A stretch of 64,000 nucleotides of DNA from Dasypus novemcinctus (Eukaryota; Chordata; Mammalia; Cingulata; Dasypodidae): assembly GCF_030445035.2 (NCBI RefSeq), contig NC_080673.1, positions 178,851,216 through 178,915,215 on the forward strand, in the 5' to 3' direction. Made by a program: the position numbers and the translations under genes. Shown piece by piece: positions 25,178 through 37,500 of the stretch. Numbering within the stretch: position 1 is the stretch's first letter; every line of letters begins with the position of its first letter. The notes under the pieces are model-generated. The model saw only the letters and a list, made by a program, of their open reading frames with translations. It had not been told where the DNA came from and ran no database searches.

Positions 25178-25408
25178 CTTCCTTCCTTCCTTCCTTCCTT
25201 CCTTCCTCCTTCCTTCCTTCCTTCTTTCCTTCCTTCCTTCCCTCCTTCCTTCCTTCCTTCCCTCCTTCCTTCCTTCCTTCCTTCCTTCTTTCCTTCCTTC
25301 CTCCTTCCTTCCTTCCTTCCTTCCTTCCTTCCTTCCTTCCTTCCTTCCTTCCTTCCTTCCTTCCTTCCTTCCTTCCTTCCTCCCTCCCTTCCTTCCTCTT
25401 TCTTTCCC
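25178..25408. repeat. (TTCC)n microsatellite
   Basis: About 230 bp of nearly pure TTCC/CCTT repeat with a few TTCT and CTCC interruptions. All frames read as poly Pro-Ser-Phe-Leu on one strand and Lys-Glu-Gly-Arg on the other, and are not genes. Confidence 0.98.
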
Positions 25409-25479
25409 ATAAGCATGCCACATTGTTTTAAAATTTTTATTAATTTATTCTCTCTGTGAACTCTTTAGATTCCTTCCAG

Positions 25480-26130
25480 TTTTTATCATTTATAAAAATT
25501 ATCAGTATGTGTTATACATATATAACACATCACAAATTTATTCTCAAAATGATGCTAGAAAATGCACTTGTTAGTAATTAGATAAGCAATTTTAAAATTG
25601 TCGTGTATACTAATAATTTTAAATTGTAAGTCTGCAACTCTCCCTATGGGGTCATGATGACTCACATTTTTCTATACCATCATCAATGTATGACATAGTG
25701 AAAACTTTTATTTTTTTCATTTTTTAATGAATGCCAATCTGGTGAAAAGTTGTACTCACTTTAGTTCTAATTTGTCTATTCTGTATTACCAGTTGGGTTG
25801 AATGTATGAAAATGATAACTGGCCATCTATTTGTATTTCCTCTTATGCCATATGCTTTTTCAAATAGTTTTCACAATTGTCTTCCTTTTTGAATTATAGG
25901 AATTCTTTGTGTATTCTCTCTGTTTAATAATGCAAATATTTCCCTCAGTTTTATGGTGTATGTACAACAAGATTTAAGATAATACATTTATCCATCTTTC
26001 CTTTCAAGCTTTTAAATTTTGTGCTTTACTTTGGTTTGTTTTAGATGGACTGCTTCAAGAATATAAATATATTTCATGTATTTATTTTAGTACTTTCACA
26101 GTGTTTTATTTATCTTGAGGTTTTAGGAAT
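25480..26130 (-). mobile_element. Old L1 fragment, ORF2 C-terminal region
   Basis: The plus strand follows antisense L1 text: 'atgccaatctggtgaaaag', 'taactggccatctatttgta', 'aattataggaattctttgtg'. These are the reverse of the ORF2 region just downstream of the reverse transcriptase. It is highly diverged and the ends are vague. Confidence 0.5.
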
Positions 26131-28592
26131 TTATTCTTATGAATACGGTAAGAGTTACTAACATGAATGTGTATATTTTACCTGAGAAAGAGAGCCAACT
26201 TTCATTAAATAATTACTGGATAATGTATTACTTCCACGCTGGTTTGAAATGCCAATTTTTATCATGAAATGTTAGGTATTTAAACTTTTATTTTGCTTCA
26301 TTGAACTGAATGCCCATCCCATCACTAAAATCACATTATATAATTTTACATAGATGCAAAAATATATTGCTTTATGTACTAGGGCAAGTACCCCCTCTGG
26401 TTCTCCTTTTCAAAACGTTATGGTAGCTATTTTTGGATATTTACTCTTTCCCATAGATTTTATAAGAAGCACAGGAGTTCAGGGGGCAATAATTTTGGGT
26501 TATATATGATGTTGCTATTAATTTTTATATTGACTATAAAAAAGTCCTTTGTTCAGCTTATAATAGTGTAAATAAAAAAATAGAATGTAAAGTTTTAAAG
26601 ATTTCCTGTTTGACTAGTATTACAAGACTGAGAAAATTAATTTTTAAAGTCACTCATCTCACTAATGTTAAAATAGCATTAATTTTTATTCTGATAGTAT
26701 GTATTTCATTAACTTTATTTCATGCATTTTTAAGGAACAACTTTATTTTACATACATCAAAACAAGGAAAAAACATTTACCAAATGTGTTACCAAAAAAT
26801 CACTCATCACTTAGAATCATATTATGTTTTCTGAAAGAGCTATTTTAAATTTAATTAGATACAGCTTTATCATATATCTTTCTTGCATGTTCATTAAAAT
26901 TGTGACTTAAGCAAAATAATTTGGTTAGTTTTTCCTAAAACTCACATTTCAAAGTCCCAATTTCTGAAAATCTTTTTAATTTAGCTTTCAAATGGATGTT
27001 TTTCCTCACCTCTTACATTTCATCAAGATCATTGTGATTTAACCATTTCTTAAAAGAATCCACAAAAGAACTGAAAGCCATCAGTTTTGGATTTTTGAAC
27101 TAGCTTAGGCTTTATGCAAATTTAATCTTCTTTTCCTGCCCCTTTGACATATTTCAAGATGTCTTATTCACAATTTCCCCCCAACCATTTGGTTTCTGTT
27201 CATTAAGAGACAGCTCCACTTTAACTAGAAATTTTTTTCAAAACCATTGAAACCCAATTTGAATGTTTCCATGAAGATGTTTTTGATGTTCACACATGAA
27301 CAGACACAACTAGCACCAGTTGAAGAAATTTCAAGAGGTAAGAATATTAAAAGTAAAAAATGTGCATCTTAGAATCAGTGAAATATGGCATTTATTCTAT
27401 TTTGTTGGCATATGTTCTGAACTTTAAAATGTCACAATGACCACAGACATCACTCCCAAATATTTTAAGGGACAGCATTACACAACTGAAATTATCTATA
27501 TGCATTCAATGTGAATGCATAGAGATATAATTGGAAACAATGAGTTATAAATGGAAAGAAGGAAATTCAGGAAGATTATAGGGAAACATCACATAGTAGC
27601 AAAACTAAAATCATCATTGAAGGCAGAAAAGATAGTACTTTTTGCTGCAGAGATTTGAGTCAACAATTAATACAACAAACGTAACTATGCTCCCAAACAA
27701 GAAAGCAACAATTACATGAAGTGGAATTTGACAATCAATAAGTCTCTTTGGCCCTGATACTTGCTACTTTTCTTTCTGATAATCAGGTTCTTCCTTTCAT
27801 ACAGACTCCTTCAGCACAGGAGGAGTGAGAAGACTTAGTAACTGCTTATTTCAAACATTTGCAAGATATTTGCGGCATCAGGTTCACCACTTAAAATAAT
27901 CTTTAGAAATTTCTGTCTTGAGGATGATGCTAAGGGATTCTTCTAAATTTGGAACATAGAATTAGGTTCTACAACACATTAATTTTACTATAAGAACAAT
28001 GAAGGTTGCAGTCAAGTATATAAAGAAACCTTGCACCTTAAATCTTTCTTTTGGAGATTTAAAAAGTACATTAAAAACACAGAAAAATCCCAGCAATAGA
28101 AAGAAACATGCTTGAGATTCTTCAATTCATAAACAAAAAGACCTTTCTGCATAGGAAGACATTTTTCAGCATAGCAATTTACCATTTTCCCTCAATGCTG
28201 ATTTGGTTCTTGCTTTTCTAGCAAAAAGGGTGTATTTTATTTTAATTCACGTCATACTCAAAAGAAAAATTGAAAACTAAAAAGTCATAGAGGAAGTCAA
28301 TTATCTGGTTCTGTTCATACAATATCTTTTTGTCCCTGACAGGTAGCGGCAAATAATATCCATCTAAGACAGCGTGATATAATAGTAACAGGGAGTGCCA
28401 GTTAAATCAGGACTTTAAAAAATGACTTTACTGAGAATAATTCAACTAATACAATTAAATAGAGCAACACATAATCGTAAGTTCCAGGTCTTTCTAGTCC
28501 ATGGCTGTGAAATAACTTCACTTTCTTTTTAAATGCAAATTATAACGGTATTGCTCTCTACTAGTTTAATTGTTGGTAATTCACTGACCTTT
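26131..28592. other. Unassigned AT-rich intergenic sequence
   Basis: No recognisable gene or repeat family. The 74-codon frame at 26610-26834 is hydrophobic and AT-driven, with no family signature. Confidence 0.5.
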
Positions 28593-28607
28593 AAATGTAC
28601 TCTTTTT

Positions 28608-28926
28608 GAATGGGAGGAAGAGATGAGATGTGGAGGCGTTTTCGGGACGTGGAGCTGTCCTGGGTGGTGCTTCACGGACAATTACGGGACATTGTAGATC
28701 CCCCCAGGGCTCACTGGATGGAACGTGGGAGAGTGTGGGCTATGATGTGGACCATTGACTATGGGGTGCAGTGATGCTCAGAGATGTACTTACCAGGTGC
28801 AATGGATGTGTCACGATGATGGGAGAGTGTTGCTGTGGGGGGAGTGGGGGGTGGGGGCGGTGGGGTTGAATGGGACCTCATATTTTTTTAATGCAATTTT
28901 TAAAAATAAATAAATAATTTAAAAAA
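28608..28926 (+). mobile_element. Short 5'-truncated young L1 3' end
   Basis: A 320-bp plus-strand copy of the young L1 3'UTR: 'gatgagatgtggaggcgttt', 'gagtgtgggctatgatgtgg', a G-rich tract (28820-28865), then 'gggacctcatatttttttaa' and an A-rich tail. Imperfect duplications flank it: 'aaatgtactcttttt' at 28593-28607 and 'aaatgtaccccttttat' from about 28927. Its close match to the other copies suggests recent insertion. Confidence 0.87.
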
Positions 28927-28941
28927 AAATGTACCCCTTTT

Positions 28942-31900
28942 ATTCCTGGAGGTACCCATACAGTGCTTTACCATATGCTTATCAATGAGTCTTTCAACCT
29001 GAGACCCCATAAGATATCCATCCTGTTATTTCTCTCCTGATCTGACTTCCACTTGAGATTGCCCAATATCAGTGAAGCTTATGCTTAGGCCTCCTTGCTA
29101 TGATCACAGCATAGTCTATGCAAATGATACTATCTCCAGATTCTCCAAAATATTCCTATTACCTTTATGTCAGGGTTTCGAAGCAAGGGTGAAGACAATG
29201 TCCTCCTACCTACTCCCTGTTGCACTTAATCTAGTGTCCCTGAAAAAATTTTGCTAAAAACAAAGCCTTACACAAAACCACCCCTCCCCCATCATTATTC
29301 TATCAGAATCTGGACATCAGTCCTTTCTTAAATTCTTACCAAGTCTCTCTCAAAACCTGATATATCCAATATCTGGCATTACATGTTTAACTGCAGGAAT
29401 GAAAATTCAGGACTAAGGGACACATTAGAGAATAGGTTCTTGGCAGTCTGCATTAATTTTTTTTTCATTTTCCTTTGACACCCCTCACCTCTGTCTGACA
29501 ATATAACTGCAGGTGGGACAAGAGTGTGCATTGCCAGAATAGGTAACATCTATGGGCCCTAATTTAGGTTGGTAAAATGTCCTTTATCATCTATTTACAT
29601 AAGGAAAAGTAATTCTTAGTGGTCTTAAAATGAAATATTAGATAATGTATTATTTAGTTAGTTTATGTGAGAAGATTACAATTCATGAATTGGGCAGCAT
29701 CCAAACCATATGTGGAAAGGATTTCCACCATGGGAAGCAAGTTTGGGAAAGAAAGAGCAGGGCAAACTTGGAAACAAATGAAGACATATCCCAATTGGCT
29801 GACAGTTATGTTTCCTTTTTATATATAGGACTCTTTCAAAATGGAGAACAGATATACACTGATTAGTGTGGCATGCTTGTCCATTCTAGTAAGCTATGCC
29901 TACTGTCCAAAACTGGTTTGTTACCAGGTATTGCTTATCTGCAGTTCTGTAGTAGGAATTTTGTTGTTGTTGTTGTTTTCTCAGAAAGCCCCTGCAGGTC
30001 AATTATTTTTGTCCTCTGGAAAATCCTTTATCAGAAATGGGCCCCTTCCAGCAATGCCCAATGCAGATGAGGATTTTGTTTTACTTAACACCTTCCCCCC
30101 CCCAAATTTGGTCATTTTTCAGTGATCTCATTGGGAATTTGACCAAAGCATTCCAGTCATCATCATTGATTTATTTTCTTGTCAGAATGTCTAGTAGGCT
30201 TGGTCATTATTCACTTTGATCCTGTTTTTCTTTTGCATTTTTCAAGTTTGTTTTCCTTTCTTGAATGCTGTAAAGTTCATTGGGTGCTTGTTCAATTATA
30301 TTTGAGACCCTTAGAGTGAGGTTACTTATTCTGTTGAGTACAATACATGTATGCTCTGTCTCTGAGTCAGGTTGCTTGTTATTTTTATTTTCACTTTTAT
30401 TTTTAGTCTCAGACAACTAGAAACAGACTCATTTCAATCTCATTTTTCTTTTGCTTAGCCATCTTAAGAGCAAACATATGTCTTAGAGTGACAAGGAATT
30501 TAAACAGAATCTTGAAACATGGCTTGTACAACAAAAATTAAAAATAGATTGACAATCACAACTAAAAGCCTAAATCCACATGCAGTATTTTTTCCATATT
30601 CTGTTAAATCAAGAATCTAGGTCAGGAATAGGTTTGAAATGTTTAAACCTTTTTTTTTTTTTAACTTAACTCATAGCAGAGAGTACCTTATATTTTGTCC
30701 TTTAAAATATTTAGATTATTTTTCACTATACTGGAATTATCAACATAGAAGCAAAATTGTTCGTGGACAGTCAAGGGTATCTATGGTCCATCTGCTTTGC
30801 GAGACTACTGATGCTAAGTTGTTGACTTTAGCCTGGAAGACCTGAAAAACATTGACATTGGTGGTAAAGTTCTATTTAATAACTCTAGATATATTTATAA
30901 CTGCCTAATTCAGGTCATATGTTCCTTGGGAAGGTGAGATAGTGCAAACGAAAGACTAGAACTCTGTAGTAAGGTGAATTGATGGATTGGGAGTATGACT
31001 CATCTTTTATGGGTTTGAGGCCTGATGTGAAAAAGATCCTAAATTAGCTATCTGATTGATATTTAAGGTAGATAATATATGCAAGATTATAGGATCCAGT
31101 CCAACTTATAAATAGGTAACAAACCCATACTATAATCTGCATTTTACAAAGGGGATGAAAAATTGCTCAAACAATTAACAGATAATAGAATTAAATTATG
31201 TTCTATCATTAGACTTTGATAAATTATAGGAATATGCTATAGTTTTCCATTGAAATATATACTTTATCTCTATAGTCAACAACCCTTTGGTTAAAGATAG
31301 GCTCAAAAAAAGTTTATTTTTTTATCATAAAATATATTGGTTTCCTTAGATGTGACCTGATTTATTTACCTAGGTACTACAAGAACGGTGATTTACCAAA
31401 TAAGCCTTTTTTTGGGTTACTTTGCTAGAAGTTTTCATGAGGAACCTCAAATTGGGCTTTTAAAAGTCTTTTGAGGCTGAGAAGGCAAATCCAAGAATGT
31501 GACACCAAATTCCACGTGCATACCTATAGAGTAGGGGAATTTCTCTTTCTTGGGGTTCCCAAAGTATCATATAGTTCCTATGACTTTCAGAAAGTAACTT
31601 TTGTGCTAACATTTATGGTAGAGAACCCTGGAGCCAGGTATCAGACAAATTTTCTCAACAGGATTTTGTATTCCTTGGCTCTATAAAGTCAACTTTAATT
31701 CCTTAAAAGTCTCTGGTTCATGTCTGATTAGAAAAGCACCATTCTCTAACATGACATATCAGTCATGAGCTGGTTTATATAACCAATGTCTCCAATTATG
31801 CCCTGTTTAAAAAGGAGGGAGAATTATTATTAAACCTATACAGATCATTATATTATCATAAAATAAAAATACTGAGGAATAGTTTCTGAATTCTAGAGTA

Positions 31901-34164
31901 ATCAGGCAGGGAAAAAAGATAGCTTTTGAGTTATAGATAATTTAAGAGAAATGAGTAAGAGATTCCTTCCATCTGGAAAACAGAACATTAATAATATTAC
32001 CACTGATTTTTCTTTATTATCAGTTCGAGGTACTTAATCCTTGTTCTGCTTAATCTTGTGTTAGCAACCTCATGAAACCATTGTTTTCCTCACTAGAATT
32101 CTAGATCCTTTGAGTCAGTCCAATGGTATAATCACAAAGTTATTTAAGCAATGTCATTAAAAGTCTGTTCTTCAGAATACTTAGGATAGTCCTTTTCATG
32201 TGTCTCTGAGACATCATTTGTTGAAATGAAGCAATCTTGCCTATAACTGACTGCAAATATTTTCAGGGATGCATCAGTATAAAAATCATCTATAGATGAC
32301 AAAGAAGATAAAATGGTGTGGTTAACTTTTTCTGTTTTACAAAAATAAAAGTTCTGTTAGGAGTTCATTACAAAATGCAATTGAGAAGGAAATTTGGTTG
32401 CTTCTCTGAAATGTGACAATTTTAAGAAGCAATTGAAATCATGAACAATATTATTATACTATTGTTTAATATCAGGCAGATCAGTGATAGGATATCTCAG
32501 CATAGTAAGAATACTGGGAAATATTTTAAAACCTTATATAATTTCTGAAATATTTATATTAATAATGTTTTACACATACAAATTTAACCAACAGAATGTA
32601 AAAAATAATTTTAATTTGACACTATCTATGTAGCTCATAACATAGCAACCTAACTGGTAATAGAGAACACACAAATTAGAAAAAAAGTGAGGTGTAACTT
32701 TCTACCAGATTAACAAACATCAAAAAAATTTATAATAAAAGTTTTCACAATATCATAAGTTGACAACAGTATAGAAGAATGTGGGTCATCATAACCTTCT
32801 AGTGGGAGTTGTAGATTTACAATTTACTAGCATCCATTAAAATTTTCATACTACTTACCTGTATGGGAAGTCAAAAGAAAGTTGAAAAATGTGCACAACT
32901 AAGAATCATGTCTGTACATACAGGCAACATACACAATTTAAATCTCTATGAAGACTATGCATTATAGCATTTCTGTAAAGAAAAAAGCTTAAAGTATAAT
33001 ATAATACAATGGCATGTGTTTGTTTAATTAAGATCAGAAAACTCTTAAAAAGAATTCACATCAAACTGATAATAGAGGTTTAATTTCCAAAGAATTGGAA
33101 TTGAAAGTTTAATTGGAGAGTGGTAGTCAAAGGGCACATTAGATTTAATTGCCATGTTTGAACGTTTTCAGATATTATGTAGTAAAAATGGATTAAATCA
33201 GAACAAAATAAACTTCAAAAGAACTTTGATTTGTAAATAACACTACTTTTATTGTCTCCCATCTATGAGTAATATTTGGGATAAAGACATCAAGAAATTG
33301 TTGGTATTATTAGTATGTCATTCATATCTCATAAAGATTGGCCTGGAAAATTACCACTATAATGTAATAAAGTAGGAAACTGGAATAATTAAATTATATA
33401 TTTAAAGTAATAGTGTAGATTTTAGAAAATCAGTATACTATCAGATTCATTTTTTCATTTGCAACCCTGGCTTGCTGTAATAGAAAGTGAGCCTATTTTA
33501 CACACACATATGCAAAATATTCATTTGTGCAGTGTACAGAAATCTGCCACAAACATTCCACGACCTAATACGTTAACAACTGCAGAAATATTCATTCTCT
33601 TTTTCATTCTGTTTAAAATCTTATTTGTGTTCTTTATAATGATTGAATACTTGATATATCTACTCTTTGAGTGAATCATGATCTAATAAATTTGAAAGTT
33701 ATTGTACATTTTATAAACAAGATTTATGTAATACAGACTGTGTATAGGAATAAGAGCCATGATTTTTCCTTTTCCATTTTTGTTTCTGCCTTGACAACTT
33801 TCCTTTTTGAGGTTGGGCGTAGAGGGACAGGATTGTGCCTCAACTGTTCTCATAGGTTTTGAAAATAATATTTATCTGTTTTCAACTTCTTTATTTGGTC
33901 TCAAAAGAAATAATTACATTCTCTTCCTCCAAAGAGTAGGTAAGAATTAACATTTGTGAAGCCTTTCACCCCCAAAGAATACTGTCCTATAAAGTTAGAT
34001 GACCATAATTAACTTAGTGCTAGAACCCTTTATAATATTTTGCCTTCAAATTTATATCTGTCTTTAATCTCTGTGTTTTCCTCTTTAGTATAGCACACGC
34101 ATATATCTAAGCCAGTCTAAGTGATCCACAATTGAAATAGTAGCAACAGGAGTTTATACTATAT
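28942..34164. other. 5.2 kb of mostly unassigned AT-rich sequence
   Basis: This is the longest stretch here without a recognised element. I see only a small (GTT)n run near 29959-29976, a C run at 30096-30104, and frames under 100 codons without family resemblance (for example 29645-29866, 29841-30125). No splice-bounded exon pattern, CpG island or RNA gene is apparent. Old, unrecognised repeats or regulatory sequence cannot be excluded. Confidence 0.45.
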
Positions 34165-34372
34165 TAGTTGATACTTTATTACATGTATATACAATATAAT
34201 TAGGAAACTTGTAGGTTTACTAAATAATCATAAAAAGACAGCATTCCCATATACCCCACTATTTTTGACATTTTGCCTTAGTGTGGTACATTTGTTAAAA
34301 TTCCAGAAAGAATAATTTTATACTTGTACTATTAGCTATAGTTCATCATTTAGAATAGGGTTCACTCTGTTA
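34165..34372 (-). mobile_element. Probable L1 3' end fragment
   Basis: 'tattacatgtatatacaata', 'agacagcattcccatatacc' and 'ttagctatagttcatcattt' in this order resemble an antisense L1 3'UTR. It abuts the truncated LTR of the next element, so its insertion or an associated deletion probably removed most of that LTR. Confidence 0.4.
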
Positions 34373-34510
34373 AACCACCTGTACTGATTTTATCAAGTAA
34401 ACTTAAACATTTTGAATTTAATGCAAAGGTTATCACATCCAGATGAACAGGCCAGCTTACAAACATAATTTTTCTTCTTGGGGATTCATAAATAATCTCA
34501 AATGGCCACA

Positions 34511-36051
34511 CTCCACCCTCTGAATCCTTAAAAGTCATTATTTGATATTTTTAAAAAATCAGCAACAATGCTAAGTTCAAAATCACATCACAATTAGTTT
34601 ATAGAAATAGACTTTTTCTTGAGGCAAAGTACACTCTGACTGTAAACCTGTGAAACTTACAAAACAATTTATTTTCTTCCAATATACAAAGGAACAGACA
34701 TAGGATAAATATTTGCATTACCATAAGGAGAATTTGGGAGGGAAACATGTCATCACTGGTCCCCAACAGTTCTGATGACCTACAGGGCATACTTGATTAA
34801 ATTTCAAAGTCTGAGATTCATTCTTAAGTGAATGGTTTCTTCTCCTTGGGTCCTCATGGGGGCCAACTCTTTCCACAGACTTGCCCAAGGCCGTTTTCTT
34901 GGTTCCACCCTCATCAAGCATCTGGGTGGTGACTGAACTCCAGACCTCCTCCTCCAAGATCAATAGGGTGATGGCCACTTTCCTAAATCTCTGGGGTACA
35001 GTGTCAACTCTCTTTGTACAGTGAGGTGGCGGCAACATTCTACCTAATCTCTGGCATATAGGTCCAACCTTCTTAGAACAGTGAGGTGGAGACAGGGCCT
35101 TCCCTAATCTATGGGGAAGAGGTCCACCCCTCTCAGAGCAATGGGGTGGCAACCTCATTCTCCCCAACCCTTGCGGACTGTGCTCTGCCCTCTCGGTAGC
35201 CTAGAACAACAAAACTCTCCCAGAACAGCAGGCTTGGTACTTCCACCCTCTTCAAGTCCCATGGAAAACTCGCCCTCTCTGTATTCATGGGTGGGGTTTC
35301 TCTCTTAATGCAGGCCTTAGATTACAGGGCTTTCTTCTTAAAGCTGCTTCCCCTTCCATCTCTCCCCTCCATGTTCCTTTTGGTCTAGGCTGACAGTGGT
35401 TTTATTCATACAGCTCTCACAAAAAGCTTGTTGATTTAGCATGCAGGAAGTAAGGGTCCAAGCCATCCGATGGTAAGACTTTCCACAAGGCTTTTCTGGT
35501 TAACTTCATTTTCAATTCTTAGTTGTAAGTTTCAAGTTTAGTTAATTCCTCAAATGGGACACTATCATCTGGGCTCTTGGTTTCCAAAAGTGTGAAATTT
35601 CTGGAATCAGTTTTTGGTTTCTTTGTGCACAAAAATTCAGATCTCAACTTATCACTTTCCTGTAGTATTTTGTTATAAGCTGCAAGAGAAACCAGGCCAC
35701 ATTCTCCAAGTAACTTTGTAAAGTTCTTCATCTAAATGTCCAGGTTCATCATGTTCAAAATTCTGCCTTCCATATAACATTAGGAGTCATTCTTGCTAAG
35801 TTCTCTGCACCCTTAATACATGGATCTCCTTTCCACCAGTTTCCAATAACAGTTTCATCATTTCCTTCTAAAGCCTCATCAAAAGTCTCTTTAGCATCTA
35901 TATTCCTACCAATAATCTCTTCAAAGCAATCTTGGCCTTTTCCATCAAGCAATTCACAATTCCTCCAAAAAAATACCCCTTACCCATTTATAAAACTGGT
36001 CCAGCATTTTGGTAATTACAAATGCACCACCCCACTCTCAGTACCAAATTC
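34511..36051 (-). mobile_element. Internal region with tRNA-Leu-type primer site (copy 2)
   Basis: Directly after the 5' LTR the minus strand reads 'TGGTACTGAGAGTGGGG' (plus 36030-36046). This is close to the tRNA-Leu complement that names the ERVL group. A 149-codon minus frame (35167-34718) covers tandem units of about 57-60 bp. Each encodes about 19-20 residues around a Pro-Pro-His-Cys core, seen three times in this frame. It may be a remnant of the short gag-derived reading frame of MaLR elements, but I see no retroviral enzyme motif. A 70-codon and a 65-codon minus frame lie at 35731-35519 and 35952-35755. Confidence 0.8.
36029..36047 (-). promoter_or_regulatory. Reverse-transcription primer binding site, tRNA-Leu type
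   Basis: Minus-strand text 'TGGTACTGAGAGTGGGG' lies five bases inside the 5' LTR edge (36052). A tRNA-Leu-type site is known for ERVL and MaLR elements. The better copy at 63193 reads TGGTACCAGGAGTGG. Confidence 0.78.
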
Positions 36052-36604
36052 TGTATTAATCAGACAAAGGGGTGCTGATGCAAAGTACCAGAAATCTGTT
36101 GGCTTTTAAAAGAGTATTTATTTGGGGTAAAAGCTTACAGTTACACATTCCTAAAAAGTCCTACTCAAGACTGCTTTCTTACCAAAGTGTGTTGTTACAT
36201 GTTGAAACAAGATGGCAGGCAATTTCTGCCTGGTCTCTTGTACCTTCTCAGCTGCTCTGTTCTCTTTGGCTGCAAACCATCAGGCAAATAGTTCATTTCT
36301 CTTCCTGGGGCTTTAGCTGTTTGCACCTTCTCCTGTCACATGGTAGGACCAAAATGACCAAGATCTCTCCTCTTGCATGTATCTTCTTGAGTGAGTGTCC
36401 ATTTATATAGTTCCACTAATGGGGTTGGGATTTCACCTGAGTCACACCTTACTCAGGTTGTCAACTCAAAAGCCCTAAATTGATTTTATGAAGTAAACTT
36501 AAAACCTTTGAATTTAATACAATCAAAGGGTATCACATCCAGAGGACAAGACTGGTTTACAAACATAACCTTATTTGGGGACTCATAAATAATATCAAAC
36601 TGCA
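36052..36604 (-). mobile_element. 5' LTR of MaLR-like element copy 2
   Basis: Plus-strand 'tgtattaatcagacaaagg' to 'aataatatcaaactgca', 553 bp. It shares 'aaatctgttggctttta', 'tatttatttggggtaa' and 'tatcacatccagagg' with the other LTRs in the same order. It lacks part of the middle present in the 646-bp LTR at 24258-24903. The 112-codon plus frame at 36072-36410 is antisense to it. Confidence 0.82.
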
Positions 36605-36614
36605 AAAGCACCCT

Positions 36615-37500
36615 ATGCTTTATCTTTTAATATGTTATTCTAGCAACATATATATAACCTAAAATTCTCCCTTTTAACCACATTCACATATGTAATTCGG
36701 TGCTGTGGATTACATTAATAATGTTGTGCTAATATCAACACCATTCATTTCCAAAGCTTTGCAATTATTATAAATAGAAATTATGTACACATTAAACATT
36801 AACTCCCCATTGTCTACACACAAACTACTTCCTGGTAAACTATACTATAGATTATACCTGTATGTGTTTGCTTGTTATAATTATTTCATATCAGTGAGAC
36901 TATCTGTCCTTTTGCATTTGGCTTATTTCACTCAGCATAATGGCTTCAAGATTCGTCCACGTTGTCACATGTATAAGGACCTTATTCTTTTATACGGACA
37001 AATAATATCCCATTGCATGTATATATCACACACTTTTTTCAGAAGATTCAGAGCAGGATTCTTTTCAAAGACCCATTTAAAATGCACCACAGACACGGAG
37101 AGCTGATGCAGCAAGATGACGCAACAGAAAAAGAGACTCAGTTTACCAGTGCCACCAGATAATGCAAGCGGACCCAGAAGAACACACAGTGTATGGACAC
37201 AGAGAGCAGACAACTGGGGGGAGGGAGAGAAAAATAAATAAATTAAATAATTCTTTAAAAAAATTTCTACTTGAAGTGGTTATTAGAATTCACCTGTGAA
37301 GTCATCTGGTCCTAGGCTTTACTTTGTTGTGAGTTTTTTGATGACTGATTCCTTCTCCATTGTCTATCACTGCACAGAGTTTTAAGCAAGTGGAATTATT
37401 CCTTTTATTTACTGATTTTGAGGGGAATCTTTTCCAGGGAATGTCTTACATCCATATAATGTCTTAATATTTTTATTAAATGATATAGTGTCTGTCTTTT
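36615..37500 (-). mobile_element. Old L1 fragments around a DAS-SINE piece
   Basis: 36615-37035 is antisense L1 3'UTR and ORF2 end ('ctcccttttaaccacattc', 'tcaagattcgtccacgttgt'). 37263-37500 is antisense ORF2 from the reverse transcriptase region ('attcacctgtgaagtcatct', 'ggtcctaggctttactttgt'). These two are far apart in a complete L1, so about 2 kb was lost, or they are separate insertions. Confidence 0.65.
37080..37262 (+). mobile_element. 5'-truncated DAS-SINE
   Basis: Only the 3' half of the SINE is present: 'agacacggagagctgatgca', 'gaacacacagtgtatggaca', 'agagcagacaactgggggga', then an A-rich tail. The tRNA-like head is missing. Confidence 0.82.

Larger units (their letters stand above)
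34380..36604 (-). mobile_element. MaLR/ERVL-like element, second copy, 3' LTR truncated
   Basis: Minus-strand order is 5' LTR (36604 to 36052), internal (36051 to 34511), then only about 130 bp of 3' LTR (34510 to about 34380). The internal region matches copy 1 along its whole length and lacks the MLT2-like insert. Just inside the 3' LTR boundary the plus-strand text 'ctccaccctc' reads on the minus strand as a G/A-rich polypurine-like run. This is the better preserved copy for defining the family. Confidence 0.85.

Noticed and set aside
25086-25459. Frames of 88-111 codons around 25.1-25.4 kb
   Set aside because: Translations of the TTCC microsatellite in all frames.
34718-35167. 149-codon frame as a host gene
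   Set aside because: It lies inside the MaLR-like internal region and its repeats are shared with the other copy.
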